NCBI RefSeq assembly: GCF_036711975.1
Contig: NC_091976.1
Location: 14,570,001-14,634,000, forward strand
Source of the DNA: Onthophagus taurus
Lineage: Eukaryota; Arthropoda; Insecta; Coleoptera; Scarabaeidae
Length of the DNA: 64,000 nucleotides
Reading direction: 5' to 3'
Below the pieces are notes generated by a model. That model was not told the DNA's origin. It made no database searches and worked only from the letters and a program-made list of their open reading frames with translations. The position numbers and the translations under genes were made by a program. Each line of letters opens with the position of its first letter. Within the stretch, counting starts at the first letter, position 1. This document shows positions 54,102 through 64,000 of the stretch, one piece after another.

Positions 54102-54307
54102 TGTTGAGTTAGTAACATTAATATTTTTAAGTTTTGAGTACTGTTGGGTTGGTAGTATTGAAAACGGTGCACATTGCACACAACACGAAGCGGGTGTCAT
54201 GGCGAAGACGCGAGTTAACGGTCATGGCATGTAAAGATTTAATCGTTTATACTTGAATATATTAAAATACAGCAGAAACTAAAAAGTGGATTTATTCCCC
54301 AAAAACA
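54102..54307 (+). repeat. 5' LTR
   Basis: Starts TGTTGAGTTAG and ends CCCCAAAAACA, TG...CA termini. Reading base by base, I see no difference from 59728-59933. Confidence 0.96.
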
Positions 54308-54308
54308 T

Positions 54309-54321
54309 TGGTCCTTCGAGC
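54309..54321 (+). promoter_or_regulatory. primer-binding site, tRNA-Tyr type
   Basis: TGGTCCTTCGAGC starts one base after the LTR. Its complement ends in CGAAGGACCA, which fits the 3' end of tRNA-Tyr (acceptor 5' strand CCUUCGA). The match beyond 13 bases is poor. The tRNA identity is from memory. Confidence 0.65.
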
Positions 54322-54542
54322 ATGGATTAGTAACAGTGAAGACATTAAAAATAAAAAAAAAAAATTCGTGAATTGCATCATCTTGGCTGGGGTCCGGCGA
54401 TCGGAACTTGGTTCTTCTCTTCGACAACGACACGAGGTCAACTCATCGGCGGCGGTCACTGGTGGGTTCCTGAAAGAAAACACAAAACGTAAACTAAGTC
54501 CTTTTTTATTTTTATCCTTTTTCGTGAGTATTGCTTCACAAA

Positions 54543-57500
54543 ATGGAGGAACTCAAACCTCTGTTGGCAAAAAAGAAACTGCTCAAGGCACAATTAACGC
54601 GTTTCGGGACGTTTCTCGAAAAAATTACAACGGAAAAATTAAACGAATTGAAAATCAGATTACAAAACATTAAAGAGATTTTGCATGAGTTTAACAAAAT
54701 ACAAAACGCGATCGATTTACTAAACAAAGACGACGAGTATAATGACGAATACGAAATATTTGAAACAAAATATTATGAATTAATAGCAGAGGCGACAACA
54801 TTTATTCAAGAGCGAGATAATGACACCGTATGTAAAAGCGCTATAAACGATGAAACGACCGGTTCGGCGGGGGCTGCGACGGCTTATGCACCGAGCGACG
54901 GTTATTTTCATAAAAATGTTAAACTTCCTACGTTGGATTTGCCTAAATTTTACGGAGATTATGATCAATGGATATATTTTCACGATACTTTTAAATCGCT
55001 CGTTGACAATGACAACTATGTAGATGACATCAATAAATTTCATTATTTATTTAGTTGCTTAAAAGGTGAAGCAGCGAATATCATTCAATCTCTTGAAATC
55101 ACAAAGGAAAATTACAAAATTGCTTGGGATATGTTGCGTCAAAGATACGAAAATAAGGCGGTTATAGTAAAAACACACGTTAAGGCTTTGTTTGAATTAC
55201 CGATGGTTACAAAAGAAGCTCATCAAAACTTAAGACGTTTAATTGATAGTTATAACAGGCACACTCGTTCTTTAAAGGCCTTAGGTGAACCAGTAGAGCA
55301 CTGGAGCACGTTGCTTACACATTTGATTTTTAAGAAATTGGATGACGCTTCTAAAATGAAATGGGAGGAGCACGCGGGGCAGACATTTAATAATGATGTA
55401 CCAAACATAAAAAGTATGATAGATTTTCTTACAAATAGATGCAGTATTCTGGAAACCATAGAAGGTCATAACAAAACGAATAAACATATAGGACAAAAGA
55501 AGAATGAGCGTACTATTGCAAATTTAGCCACGAACAACAAAACATGCGTTTTTTGTGAATCGGGCGATCATATCATTTACGGTTGTAATAAATTCAAAGC
55601 ATTAACTACAAGCAAAAGAGTTGAGGAAGTTAAAAAACTCAGGCTTTGCTTGAATTGCCTTCGTTCGGGACATTTCTCGATGGATTGCAAATCTTTGTCC
55701 ACATGTAAGGCTTGTAAGCAAAAACATAACACGCTTTTGCATTATGATACACAAACAAATACACACACAACTGAAAAACGTGTTACAACCGCACATACCA
55801 TGAAAGCATTGGAGAATACTTCGATAATTTTAGCAACCGCGCAGGTTCACATCAAAGATGCGACTGGAAAATGGTGTGAGGCTAGGGCACTTTTGGATTC
55901 TGGCTCGCAGTCGAATTTTATGACAATGAAGCTTGTAGAAAAACTGCAATTACATACTTACAATTTAAACGTACCGGTAACAGGTATTAGTCAATGCAAC
56001 CTTAATGTTAAGTATGGAACGAATACCAAGATTAAGTCTATATATAACTCATACACCATTGATTTATCATTTTTGGTTATAAGAGATATAACTGATAACT
56101 TGCCAAATGTTCCAATAAACATCAAAGAATTAGAAATACCGCGACACATTAGGTTAGCTGATCCGAAATTCCATCAACCAGGAGAAATAGATATTTTAAT
56201 AGGCGCTGGCTTATTCGCTGAATTGTTGTCTATGGGTCAAATTAAACTCGGAAGTGGTTTACCTGTTCTACAGAAATCAACACTGGGATGGATCGTATCC
56301 GGGCCTATAAGTACAAATTTAAGACAAAAGGTGCGCAGCAACGTATGTATAAATAACAGCGAGATTCAAAGGGCCTTGGAAAAATTTTGGAAGGTTGAAG
56401 AGTGTACGGCACAAATGGTTTTTTCTGCGGAGGAAAAATATTGTGAGAATCTGTATCAACAGACGACCACAAGGGACAACAATGGACATTTTGTGGTACA
56501 ACTGCCAACGAAAGATAATATTAGCGAATTAGGAACATCGTTTGAAACTGCTGAAGCAAGATTTTTAAATTTGGAACGAAAGTTATTCAAGAATCAAGAA
56601 TTATGGAAACAATACTCTGAATTCATGAGTGAATATCAAGAATTAGGACACATGACAAGAGTAAATCGCGACGATACATATGCGTATTATTTACCTCATC
56701 ACGCAGTAATTAAAGATACAAGCAGCACTACGAGGCTCAGAGTAGTATTTGACGCTTCGACAAAAACAAGTACTGGCATTTCACTGAATGATACTCTAAT
56801 GGTTGGACCTACGATACAACAGGAATTATTTTCCATTCTCTGTAGGTTTAGAGAACATAATTACGTATTAACCGGTGACATTGCAAAGATGTATAGACAG
56901 GTAAACATCATACCTAGTCAGAGAAATTTACAACGTATTGTATGGCGACAAAGTCCTGAACATGATTTGGAGCATTTTCAATTAAACACGGTAACGTACG
57001 GCACCGCATCAGCATCATTTTTGGCAATTCGCAGTCTGCATCAAGTTGGCATAAATATTCAAAATAAACATCCTAACATAGCTAAAGTTATAATCGACGA
57101 TTTCTATGTTGATGACCTTATTACAGGTTCAAAGACTTTGGAAGAAGCATTGAAATTAAAAAATGACTTAAGTGAGATCTTAAATGGTTGCGGATTTGAA
57201 TTGCGGAAATGGAATTCGAATTCACAAGAAATTCTGCAAGGAAGCGATGAAACAAGCGTGGATTATCTAATAGGTGACTCTAAGGATGTAAAAACGCTGG
57301 GAATTTTATGGTGCTCACAAGACGATACACTTAAGTATTCAATTAAACCTATAGTTGAATATGGGAAATTAACGAAACGTATTATTCTGTCAATTATTGC
57401 TCAGATATTTGACCCACTTGGTATTGTATCTCCTTCTACGATCAAAGCAAAGGTAGTTTTACAGCGTTTGTGGCAGCTGGGAATCACGTGGGATGAAGCT

Positions 57501-59654
57501 GTACCTATCGAACTTTACACATCATTCAAGAGGCTTTATGAGGAATTGCAATATTTGGCAAAACTACAAATTGATCGACACATTTTGCTAACAGATTTTG
57601 CAATGGTAGAAATGCATGGTTTCAGCGATGCTTCTGAAATGGCTTACGGAGCATGTATTTACATTAAAACCATAAACCAAACTAAAACAAAGATTCGTTT
57701 ATTGTGCGCCAAATCGAGAGTAGCACCTTTACGGAAAATTTCATTGCCGAGATTGGAACTCAATGGTTGTTTATTGTTGGCAGAACTAGTGAAAAAAGTA
57801 CTTGATTCATTAAACACAGAAATTACTAAGGTTTATCTCTGGACTGATTCCACCATAGCGCTTGCTTGGATACATGCGGATCCTTCGAGATGGCAAACAT
57901 TTGTTGCAAACCGCGTATCGCAAATACAAGAACTAACAGCACATGCACAATGGAAGCACGTAACCAGTGCAGAGAACCCTGCAGATTTGATTTCTAGAGG
58001 TATCGAGACTTCTCAATTAATAAAGTCTAACCTTTGGTGGGAGGGGCCGAAATGGTTAAAGAGTAAAACTTATCCTGATATTGACATGAACTTTCCTAAG
58101 GAGTTACCAGAAAAGAAAAAAAATAAACTAACTTTCCATTGTACAATTACATGCGACATTTTTGATAAATATTCATCATTAAATAAATTAAAAAGAGTTG
58201 TTGCGTATTGCATGCGCTTCTACAATAATTTGAGAGAACCTAATGAAAATAAAATAAAGGCAAAATTAACTACACTAGAGTTAGAAAGCGCGTTTATGCG
58301 ACTTTTGAAAGTCATGCAAAGACAGGAATTCAAAACTGAGATTGATTTATTGATGGCTAAAAAGAATTTGCCTAAAAGTAGTAAATTATTGTCTTTGAAT
58401 CCAATGTACGAAGATGGATTGTTAAGAGTTGGTGGTAGATTGCGTAATTCAGAATATGACTACGACATCAAACATCCAATCATATTGGCTAAAGGACATC
58501 CTTTGACTAATTTAATTATACGTGAGGAACATTTGAGAAATTTGCACCTTGGCCCACAGGGACTTTTATCTTGCATCAGACAAAGATTTTGGCCTGTTGG
58601 CGGTTTAACTGTCGTGAAGGGGGTGATTGGGAGATGTATTGTATGTTTTAGAACTAAACCAGTAAGTCCCAGTTATTTGATGGGTGATTTACCTAGAGAT
58701 CGCACATCGGCTATAAGACCATTTTATGTAGTGGGTATAGATTTTGCTGGCCCATTCAACAGCAAAGATGGGAAATTAAGAAACAGAACTATCATTAAAT
58801 CATATGTGTGTTTATTTGTGTGTTTTGCAACCAAAGCAGTACATATTGAGGTGGTATCAGACCTAAGCACCGATTCATTTTTAAACGCATTCAAGAGATT
58901 CGTATCTCGACGAGGTTTATGTAAACGAGTTTACACGGATAATGCAACTAACTTCGTTGGCGCTAAGAATTATCTCAACGAGTTGAAAAAAGTAATCGAC
59001 TATAACAACGATAAACTTGAAAGATTTTGCTTGAGAAATAACATAGATTGGCAATTTATTCCGGCACGTTCTCCGCATTTTGGAGGTTTATGGGAGTCTG
59101 CTATCAAATCGGCTAAATCGCATTTTATACGAATTATTGGCTGTAACGTTTTAACCTTTGAAGAGTTAACAACAATTTTTACTCAAATCGAAGCAATACT
59201 AAATTCTAGACCACTTACTCCTTTATCCACACATCCTGATGATTTCTTGGCTCTTACCCCGGGACATTTTCTCATTGGAGAACCTCTTAATACGATTCCT
59301 CAGCGAGACGTTATGGATATCCCCTTCAACAGACTGAATCAATTCAACAAACTTCAACAAATGTATCAACATTTCTGGCGAAGATGGTCTATGGAATACA
59401 TCAACATCCTACAACAAAGAGGCAGATGGTCTCAAGCTGTTGGAGAAAACGTTAAGATTGGACAGCTAATATTACTCAAGGAAGACAACACTCCACCGTT
59501 GAAATGGCGACTGGGAAGAATTCTTGAAGTTCATCCTGGCAGTGATAATATTGTGCGAGTTATTAGTGTAAAAACAACCAGTGGTGTTGTGAAGCGGGCT
59601 GTTAAAAAGGTGTGCGTTCTTCCTATAGACGTTGAAGTACCTAAAAAACTATAA
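54543..59654 (+). CDS. BEL/Pao gag-pol polyprotein
   Basis: 1703 codons from ATG 54543 (the TTG four codons earlier is not needed). Residue positions are approximate: coiled N terminus 1-100; gag domain (DUF1759) 125-275 with LDLPKFYGDYDQW; CCHC-type knuckles 333-395 (CVFCESGDH, CLNCLRSGHFSMDC); aspartic protease near 450 (ALLDSGSQSNFM); reverse transcriptase 690-900 with VFDAST and the active site FYVDDL near 855; RNase H 1020-1190 with HGFSDAS and LWTDST; integrase with zinc-binding HLRNLHLGPQG and D-D-E core in GIDFAGPF (about 1398), YTDNATNFVG (about 1465) and GLWESA (about 1517); C-terminal DUF5641 domain with PPLKWRLGRI. All catalytic motifs are present and no stop or frameshift is seen, so it is potentially active. 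Confidence 0.97.
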   Translation: MEELKPLLAKKKLLKAQLTRFGTFLEKITTEKLNELKIRLQNIKEILHEFNKIQNAIDLLNKDDEYNDEYEIFETKYYELIAEATTFIQERDNDTVCKSAINDETTGSAGAATAYAPSDGYFHKNVKLPTLDLPKFYGDYDQWIYFHDTFKSLVDNDNYVDDINKFHYLFSCLKGEAANIIQSLEITKENYKIAWDMLRQRYENKAVIVKTHVKALFELPMVTKEAHQNLRRLIDSYNRHTRSLKALGEPVEHWSTLLTHLIFKKLDDASKMKWEEHAGQTFNNDVPNIKSMIDFLTNRCSILETIEGHNKTNKHIGQKKNERTIANLATNNKTCVFCESGDHIIYGCNKFKALTTSKRVEEVKKLRLCLNCLRSGHFSMDCKSLSTCKACKQKHNTLLHYDTQTNTHTTEKRVTTAHTMKALENTSIILATAQVHIKDATGKWCEARALLDSGSQSNFMTMKLVEKLQLHTYNLNVPVTGISQCNLNVKYGTNTKIKSIYNSYTIDLSFLVIRDITDNLPNVPINIKELEIPRHIRLADPKFHQPGEIDILIGAGLFAELLSMGQIKLGSGLPVLQKSTLGWIVSGPISTNLRQKVRSNVCINNSEIQRALEKFWKVEECTAQMVFSAEEKYCENLYQQTTTRDNNGHFVVQLPTKDNISELGTSFETAEARFLNLERKLFKNQELWKQYSEFMSEYQELGHMTRVNRDDTYAYYLPHHAVIKDTSSTTRLRVVFDASTKTSTGISLNDTLMVGPTIQQELFSILCRFREHNYVLTGDIAKMYRQVNIIPSQRNLQRIVWRQSPEHDLEHFQLNTVTYGTASASFLAIRSLHQVGINIQNKHPNIAKVIIDDFYVDDLITGSKTLEEALKLKNDLSEILNGCGFELRKWNSNSQEILQGSDETSVDYLIGDSKDVKTLGILWCSQDDTLKYSIKPIVEYGKLTKRIILSIIAQIFDPLGIVSPSTIKAKVVLQRLWQLGITWDEAVPIELYTSFKRLYEELQYLAKLQIDRHILLTDFAMVEMHGFSDASEMAYGACIYIKTINQTKTKIRLLCAKSRVAPLRKISLPRLELNGCLLLAELVKKVLDSLNTEITKVYLWTDSTIALAWIHADPSRWQTFVANRVSQIQELTAHAQWKHVTSAENPADLISRGIETSQLIKSNLWWEGPKWLKSKTYPDIDMNFPKELPEKKKNKLTFHCTITCDIFDKYSSLNKLKRVVAYCMRFYNNLREPNENKIKAKLTTLELESAFMRLLKVMQRQEFKTEIDLLMAKKNLPKSSKLLSLNPMYEDGLLRVGGRLRNSEYDYDIKHPIILAKGHPLTNLIIREEHLRNLHLGPQGLLSCIRQRFWPVGGLTVVKGVIGRCIVCFRTKPVSPSYLMGDLPRDRTSAIRPFYVVGIDFAGPFNSKDGKLRNRTIIKSYVCLFVCFATKAVHIEVVSDLSTDSFLNAFKRFVSRRGLCKRVYTDNATNFVGAKNYLNELKKVIDYNNDKLERFCLRNNIDWQFIPARSPHFGGLWESAIKSAKSHFIRIIGCNVLTFEELTTIFTQIEAILNSRPLTPLSTHPDDFLALTPGHFLIGEPLNTIPQRDVMDIPFNRLNQFNKLQQMYQHFWRRWSMEYINILQQRGRWSQAVGENVKIGQLILLKEDNTPPLKWRLGRILEVHPGSDNIVRVISVKTTSGVVKRAVKKVCVLPIDVEVPKKL

Positions 59655-59714
59655 CATGTAATATTTAGATTTTCGTTATACTTACCTATTTTTATCTTGA
59701 AAGTTAGTACTTTC

Positions 59715-59727
59715 AACGGCGGCGGTA
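59715..59727 (+). promoter_or_regulatory. polypurine-tract-like sequence before the 3' LTR
   Basis: AACGGCGGCGGTA lies directly against the 3' LTR. GGCGGCGG motifs in this place are usual for BEL/Pao elements and serve plus-strand DNA priming. Confidence 0.6.
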
Positions 59728-59933
59728 TGTTGAGTTAGTAACATTAATATTTTTAAGTTTTGAGTACTGTTGGGTTGGTAGTATTGAAAACGGTGCACAT
59801 TGCACACAACACGAAGCGGGTGTCATGGCGAAGACGCGAGTTAACGGTCATGGCATGTAAAGATTTAATCGTTTATACTTGAATATATTAAAATACAGCA
59901 GAAACTAAAAAGTGGATTTATTCCCCAAAAACA
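59728..59933 (+). repeat. 3' LTR
   Basis: 206 bp, identical to the 5' LTR, followed by the target duplication GTGAT (59934-59938). Confidence 0.96.
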
Positions 59934-59938
59934 GTGAT

Positions 59939-60653
59939 AATAATCATTTCTATCTTATATTATAGGGCGATTCAAAAGTAAATGTCTATATACAAGATAC
60001 TGTTGTGAATGCTAAACGAAACATGTTAAAATAACGTGTAAGATATTTAATTGAATGACAAGTTTAACAAAGTGAATGACATCTTGTTGTATAACTTCTC
60101 TGTTGTTGATGTTATATCTGAATTATTAACTTCAAGAGAAGAGAGAACAAATATCAAATTTTTGAAACAAGCATATATGTTTAAAAAAGAACATTGTACA
60201 TAGGAAAACAGATTTTCAATTTCAGCAAATATGTTTGTTGTTATCTGGGTACATAATTCGATGAATTACTGTAGTACATCCTTAGATTTGTCGTAGAAAA
60301 AGGATACATTTTTAAATTTTCTCATTTTTAATTGTAACTATAGGATTTATTTCCTCGAGTACTAGAAACTACATCACTCTGGCACTAATTAACTTAGGCT
60401 GTTCGTATAGGAAGTCTAGTACGCTCTCTGCCTAACTGCCTTCCGAGATTTTCCGTTGGAGCAGAGGGTGAATTATTGAAATTACTTGCTTTTTGGTAGA
60501 AAGCATAGAAGTTATTTTCTGAAAATAGTAGATAATTCGGATGAACTGTCTACTACGCTTCCTGTCCATCCGTACTACTTGATTTTTCATAGGAGCACAG
60601 GGGTGAACTTTTTAATTTCCTTTCTTAAGAATCAAAAATTGCAGCACAGACTA
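59939..60653. other. unassigned sequence
   Basis: One transposon-like end 'ATAGGGCGATTCAAAAGTAA' near 59,964 without a partner. No ORF. Confidence 0.35.
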
Positions 60654-60661
60654 TTCTAGAT

Positions 60662-62355
60662 CAGTGTTGTTCAAAGTGGTACTCCCAGGGCGTACTTCAC
60701 TCGTACATGAAATGAGGATTCTGCGTTTTGGTCGCGCCTGGTGCAACAAACAGATTACTTTTTTTCGATTACAAACATAGAAAAATAGTAAACTTTATCA
60801 TTTGTTACTGGTTTCACCGAGGGCTGATATTCTGTGCATTCCTCAACGCTTTATTCATCCTCATATTTTGATCAAAACTGCATAAATCGTACTTATCAAT
60901 TTTCAATTTTGAGTGCTGAATCAACACAACGCCATTTAAAATTTATCGAAATCAGGTGAAGAACCAGAACAACAAGAAAGCAAACCATTGTGTATTTTGA
61001 AAATAAAAGGGAACGGGCGAAATGAATTGAAAATATGTCTTGTGAACAGGAAACATTGAGCAATTTGAGGAAAATATAGGTACATAAGTACAGAATGTTT
61101 GTACCCTCATTTACAAGCTATGAACTGAGCTGCGACGAGGTAAGAACAAATGTTCGCAGGTGAACAAAATATTTCTTTAATGTTATGAATAAACTTATGC
61201 ACGAGAACTAAAGATTGGAATAAATGTGTTGGAATTAGCACAGGCTTGTTCAAAAATTCGAAATGTTGCCCCAAATGTCATATAAAGACATCCACGCATT
61301 GCACATTTGCATACACAGAAAGGGTTTTTGCCAGCACGTATGATGCCCGCTGATCTTCGACTTTTTTCGCAAATGTATCAATAAATGAGAACTAAGAGTC
61401 ATACTCATCTTCTTTTTCATGTCGATTTTCGTTGGCTTTCTCCAAAGAAAATTCGAAACCGATTATTTGAACTTAAATATGAACATCAAGTATTTTTTGA
61501 TGATAGATTCGAGCTGAACAATTGTTTCCATGACTAGAAATGGCTTTGTAAATTGGCATACTTAGCAGATATATTCTCTATTCTAAATTACTTCAATTTA
61601 TCGTTGCAAGATAAAAAAATTTCATTGCTTCACGTTCATGATAAAGTAAATGCTACCATGACAAAACTAGATATATGACAAAACAGTTGATATTGAAAGT
61701 CGACTCGATTTCCTCTTCATGAGATTATAACAAGTTCAGATAATACCATTTATGCTGATTCTCTGAAATGCAAACACACCATATAAACAGCATCCAAAAA
61801 ATTATTTTTCTGATTTAAACAAAAATACTGAATCAATACGACATTTGTTCAAAATTAATATAAAATCCATGCCAGAAGGTTGATCGCATGCGGAACAAGA
61901 ATTGGAAGAACTATTCGAATTAGCATGACACGGATTCTTGAAAAATAAGCTTAAGGATTATGCTTTAACATCGTTTTGTTTCAGCATCATTTTAGCAACA
62001 TGTGTATTCAGCTTTTACAGAAAATGTCCTGAAATACATCTTACCTCTTCCAACTTTATATTTATGTGAAGTTGGTTTTTTGGAATTTGTAGAAAAAAAG
62101 GAACAGACTTGGATGTGGAACCGCATCTAAGATTAAAATTAACAAGCAGATTATGATGACCTGTCTTCGTTTTATTATGAATAAAATTTAATTTTCGTTT
62201 ATTATTATGTATTTTGTTTATGTACTAAAAAAGGAGAAAATTAATACATTTTAACTTTTATTAAAGTATATACATGTAATTTTTTTACTAGGGGTACTCA
62301 GCGATACAATAATTTTAGAAGGGGTACATAGATGACGAAAGTTTGTGAAAGACTG
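60662..62355 (+). mobile_element. hAT relic (1.7 kb)
   Basis: The left end CAGTGTTGTTCAAAGTGG and right end (inverted) CAGTCTTTCACAAACTTTCG resemble the CAGTGGTTCTCAAA ends of Charlie/Zaphod-like hATs. The 8-bp flanks TTCTAGAT (60654-60661) and TTCTAGGT (62356-62363) differ at one base. A decayed plus-strand transposase is inside. Confidence 0.8.
60900..62150 (+). pseudogene. hAT transposase relic
   Basis: Only the C-terminal block is clear: ILPLPTLYLCEVGFFGICRK, then DLDVEPHLRLKLTSRL near 62,035-62,150, matching 'T-x-LCE-x-GFS...R-x-x-LDVE-x-DLRL' of the SCAND3/FAM200-related hAT group. The rest is stops and short frames. Confidence 0.72.
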
Positions 62356-62363
62356 TTCTAGGT

Positions 62364-63550
62364 AATTCAAATACGTCTTCTAGTACACACCTTGACTATG
62401 ACCTAACTCCAATTACATTATTTTTATTGTTAGTGTGCTAAAGCGCAGATTTTGCGTTTATCTCCATCAACATCGGCAACTGGAGTAGATTGCAAAAATA
62501 TATTCTTTGTTTCCTGTTGGACATGATCTATAATTAGCTATTAATCTCGTGATAGTCAAGATTAATTTGAATTGTTCTGATCTTCCCGTTAATCTTATTG
62601 GATTGTTGAATTCATAACATATATACTTCATTTGTTACGGATGAACTGCAATGACCGTTTATTTGTGTGGCTTTCAGCTTAGATTAAAGTTCCACACCAA
62701 GGTCATTTTGTATTTATTCTGTTGCGTCGTCACCCACTGCAATTTCTTTGACAAAAAAATTAGTGCTTCATATTGTCATAAACCTGACATTGTTATACTT
62801 TCCACAAGTTTCCTGTTTCACAAATTCACATTAACAGTATTCGATTTAAAAGTTCCGTGTTAGTTTCTTCCACAGTTGATGTATTAAAACTGGAAGAGTA
62901 TATTTACGCTAAATCCTAATTCATAATTATTTTCAGAGACAATATAAACCATAACCCGTGCGACGATAGCAACAAACCTCTCAGCAACAAACTTTTACCC
63001 GTAATTTCCTATCTACTTTCTTAACTGATATCTTCTTTATTGCAACCTTCTTCAGAATAATATCTTTTTTATTATTAGAGATAGCGAAAAACTAAATGCA
63101 CCACTTGAAAGCTTGAATCTTTCTCTATCTACCACTATCCGGTCTTCGTCTGCCTGCCTGATAAGTTGATATATCGAATTTTGAATTTTTTACATTATCA
63201 AAAAAATATATTACAACAATTATTCGTTAATAACATTAGATAGACTTTGTATATTGAACCTGTTGAGCGTCTCGGTGTGATGATCAACACTAGGCTCCCA
63301 TCATATTGGTGTTTTAGCATCTCTGATACCGTCTTTCCATCACTTTGATGAATGTTAGTTGTTGGTACTAAATCTTTCAGTCAAGTTGTTTTTGAAGTAG
63401 GAAGATTCGGATTATGGATTACTTGTTGACTGGCCTTATTGTGTTCTTATCTTTTAAGTTGTAACCAGTAACATCAACAATACATGAGTAATAATCTCTA
63501 ATGTGGTTACTCGGGTCTTTCTACATTTGGAATAACAAATCTAACTTCTC
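62364..63550. other. unassigned sequence
   Basis: Near 63,035-63,060 'TTTATTGCAACCTTCTTCAG' looks like a highly degraded Penelope terminus (compare 14,555). No ORF with a motif; 62651-62863 is an anonymous 70-codon frame. Confidence 0.35.
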
Positions 63551-63559
63551 TTTTTTGTC

Positions 63560-64000
63560 TTTTGCTAAGATCTTCGACACATTCGTAGCATACTTTATGC
63601 GACGTAAAAAACTTAAGTTGATAACAACTTCAACTTCAACAAGTTCCAAAATATGATTGGAACTTGTTTATAATCATATAATTTATAATTTACGACCAAT
63701 ACAACAAAAACTGTCAGGAATCGTCTCTTTAGAATTAATAAGAAATCGAAAAATGCCCTACGACATGGTGTCCATGAAAGAGCTGTTAGAGACTGGTCTT
63801 ACTACGGTGTATATTCGGTGCATTCAGAACATTTATAAAGACCCTAGGAGTGTCATTAAGGTGTGAAATTCTGACTCTTTTTCGACAAGACAAGGTCTTA
63901 AACAGAGGTGCTGCCTATCTCCTACCTTATTTAAAATATATATCCAAAAAGCACTGAAAAGACAAGTCTCTCTTTGCTTATGGCCAAGTCGTTGTAGCAA
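63560..64000 (+). pseudogene. RTE-like LINE reverse transcriptase, cut by window end
   Basis: Plus strand 63657-63866: LLETGLTTVYIRCIQNIYKD then PRSVIKV and a stop. The next frame gives 'TRQGLKQRCCLSPTLFKIYI', which is the 'QG-x-RQG-x-LSP-LF' block of LINE reverse transcriptases. The active-site ADD would lie beyond the right edge. The stop at 63864-63866 suggests decay. Confidence 0.7.

Larger units (their letters stand above)
54102..59933 (+). mobile_element. complete BEL/Pao LTR retrotransposon (5832 bp)
   Basis: Identical 206-bp LTRs, a 5-bp target duplication GTGAT, a primer-binding site, one uninterrupted gag-pol ORF and a G-rich tract before the 3' LTR. No envelope-like ORF: only about 70 bp separate the ORF stop from the 3' LTR. 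LTR identity and an intact ORF indicate very recent insertion. Confidence 0.97.

Noticed and set aside
54102..59933. Endogenous retrovirus with envelope
   Set aside because: No ORF fits between the pol stop and the 3' LTR, and the domain order is that of BEL/Pao.
1..64000. tRNA, rRNA or microRNA genes
   Set aside because: No cloverleaf, rRNA-like or conserved microRNA hairpin was recognised by eye; a covariance search was not possible.

Overview
This is AT-rich insect nuclear DNA, most likely from a beetle. Split genes with GT-AG introns, orthologues of Drosophila small optic lobes (calpain-D) and Rsf1, and a dense load of mariner, hAT, Penelope-like, LINE and BEL/Pao elements point to an insect. 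The beetle assignment rests on my recognition of repeat style, not on a search. There is no bacterial or phage content.

Host genes. (1) Positions 2400-29001 (+) carry the last eight recognisable exons of calpain-D/small optic lobes. They encode four RanBP2-type zinc fingers, the calpain protease core with its Cys, His and Asn, and the SOL C-terminal domain. All splice phases agree across introns of up to about 9 kb; the 5' exons lie left of the window. (2) Positions 35584-36162 (-) hold a one-exon SR-type splicing repressor (Rsf1-like, RRM plus Gly/Arg-rich tail). (3) Positions 46707-47070 (+) hold cytochrome c oxidase subunit 6B in two exons. An unidentified GC-richer exon-like block lies at 53200-53570.

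Everything else is mostly mobile DNA, often nested. The calpain-D introns hold a 143-bp satellite (911-1928), a 5.8-kb composite (5055-10844) in which an old mariner-type element has been invaded by two further mariner-type elements, one itself invaded by a Penelope foldback, and then more mariners, Penelope-like elements, LINE pieces and a hAT. After the gene comes a tyrosine-recombinase element (30331-34595) that is bounded by short inverted repeats and split by a complete 2.8-kb hAT with an exact 8-bp target duplication. From 37 to 53 kb there are more Penelope ends, a 1.6-kb element with about 480-bp inverted repeats, a mariner, and a non-autonomous hAT. A BEL/Pao retrotransposon with two identical 206-bp LTRs and one uninterrupted 1703-codon ORF occupies 54102-59933; it is the youngest insertion here. 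A hAT relic and the start of an RTE-like LINE close the window.

The most notable signal is a set of hammerhead-ribozyme cores at the ends of Penelope-like elements. Eight have complete CTGANGA and GAAA boxes with a pairable stem II and stem I, and stem I covaries between elements. Several sit in head-to-head foldback copies. Hammerheads in Penelope-like elements are known; the number and state of these copies come from reading the sequence. The second is the tyrosine-recombinase unit with inverted-repeat ends and a strong 13-bp-arm hairpin beside one end, which is unlike canonical Crypton elements.
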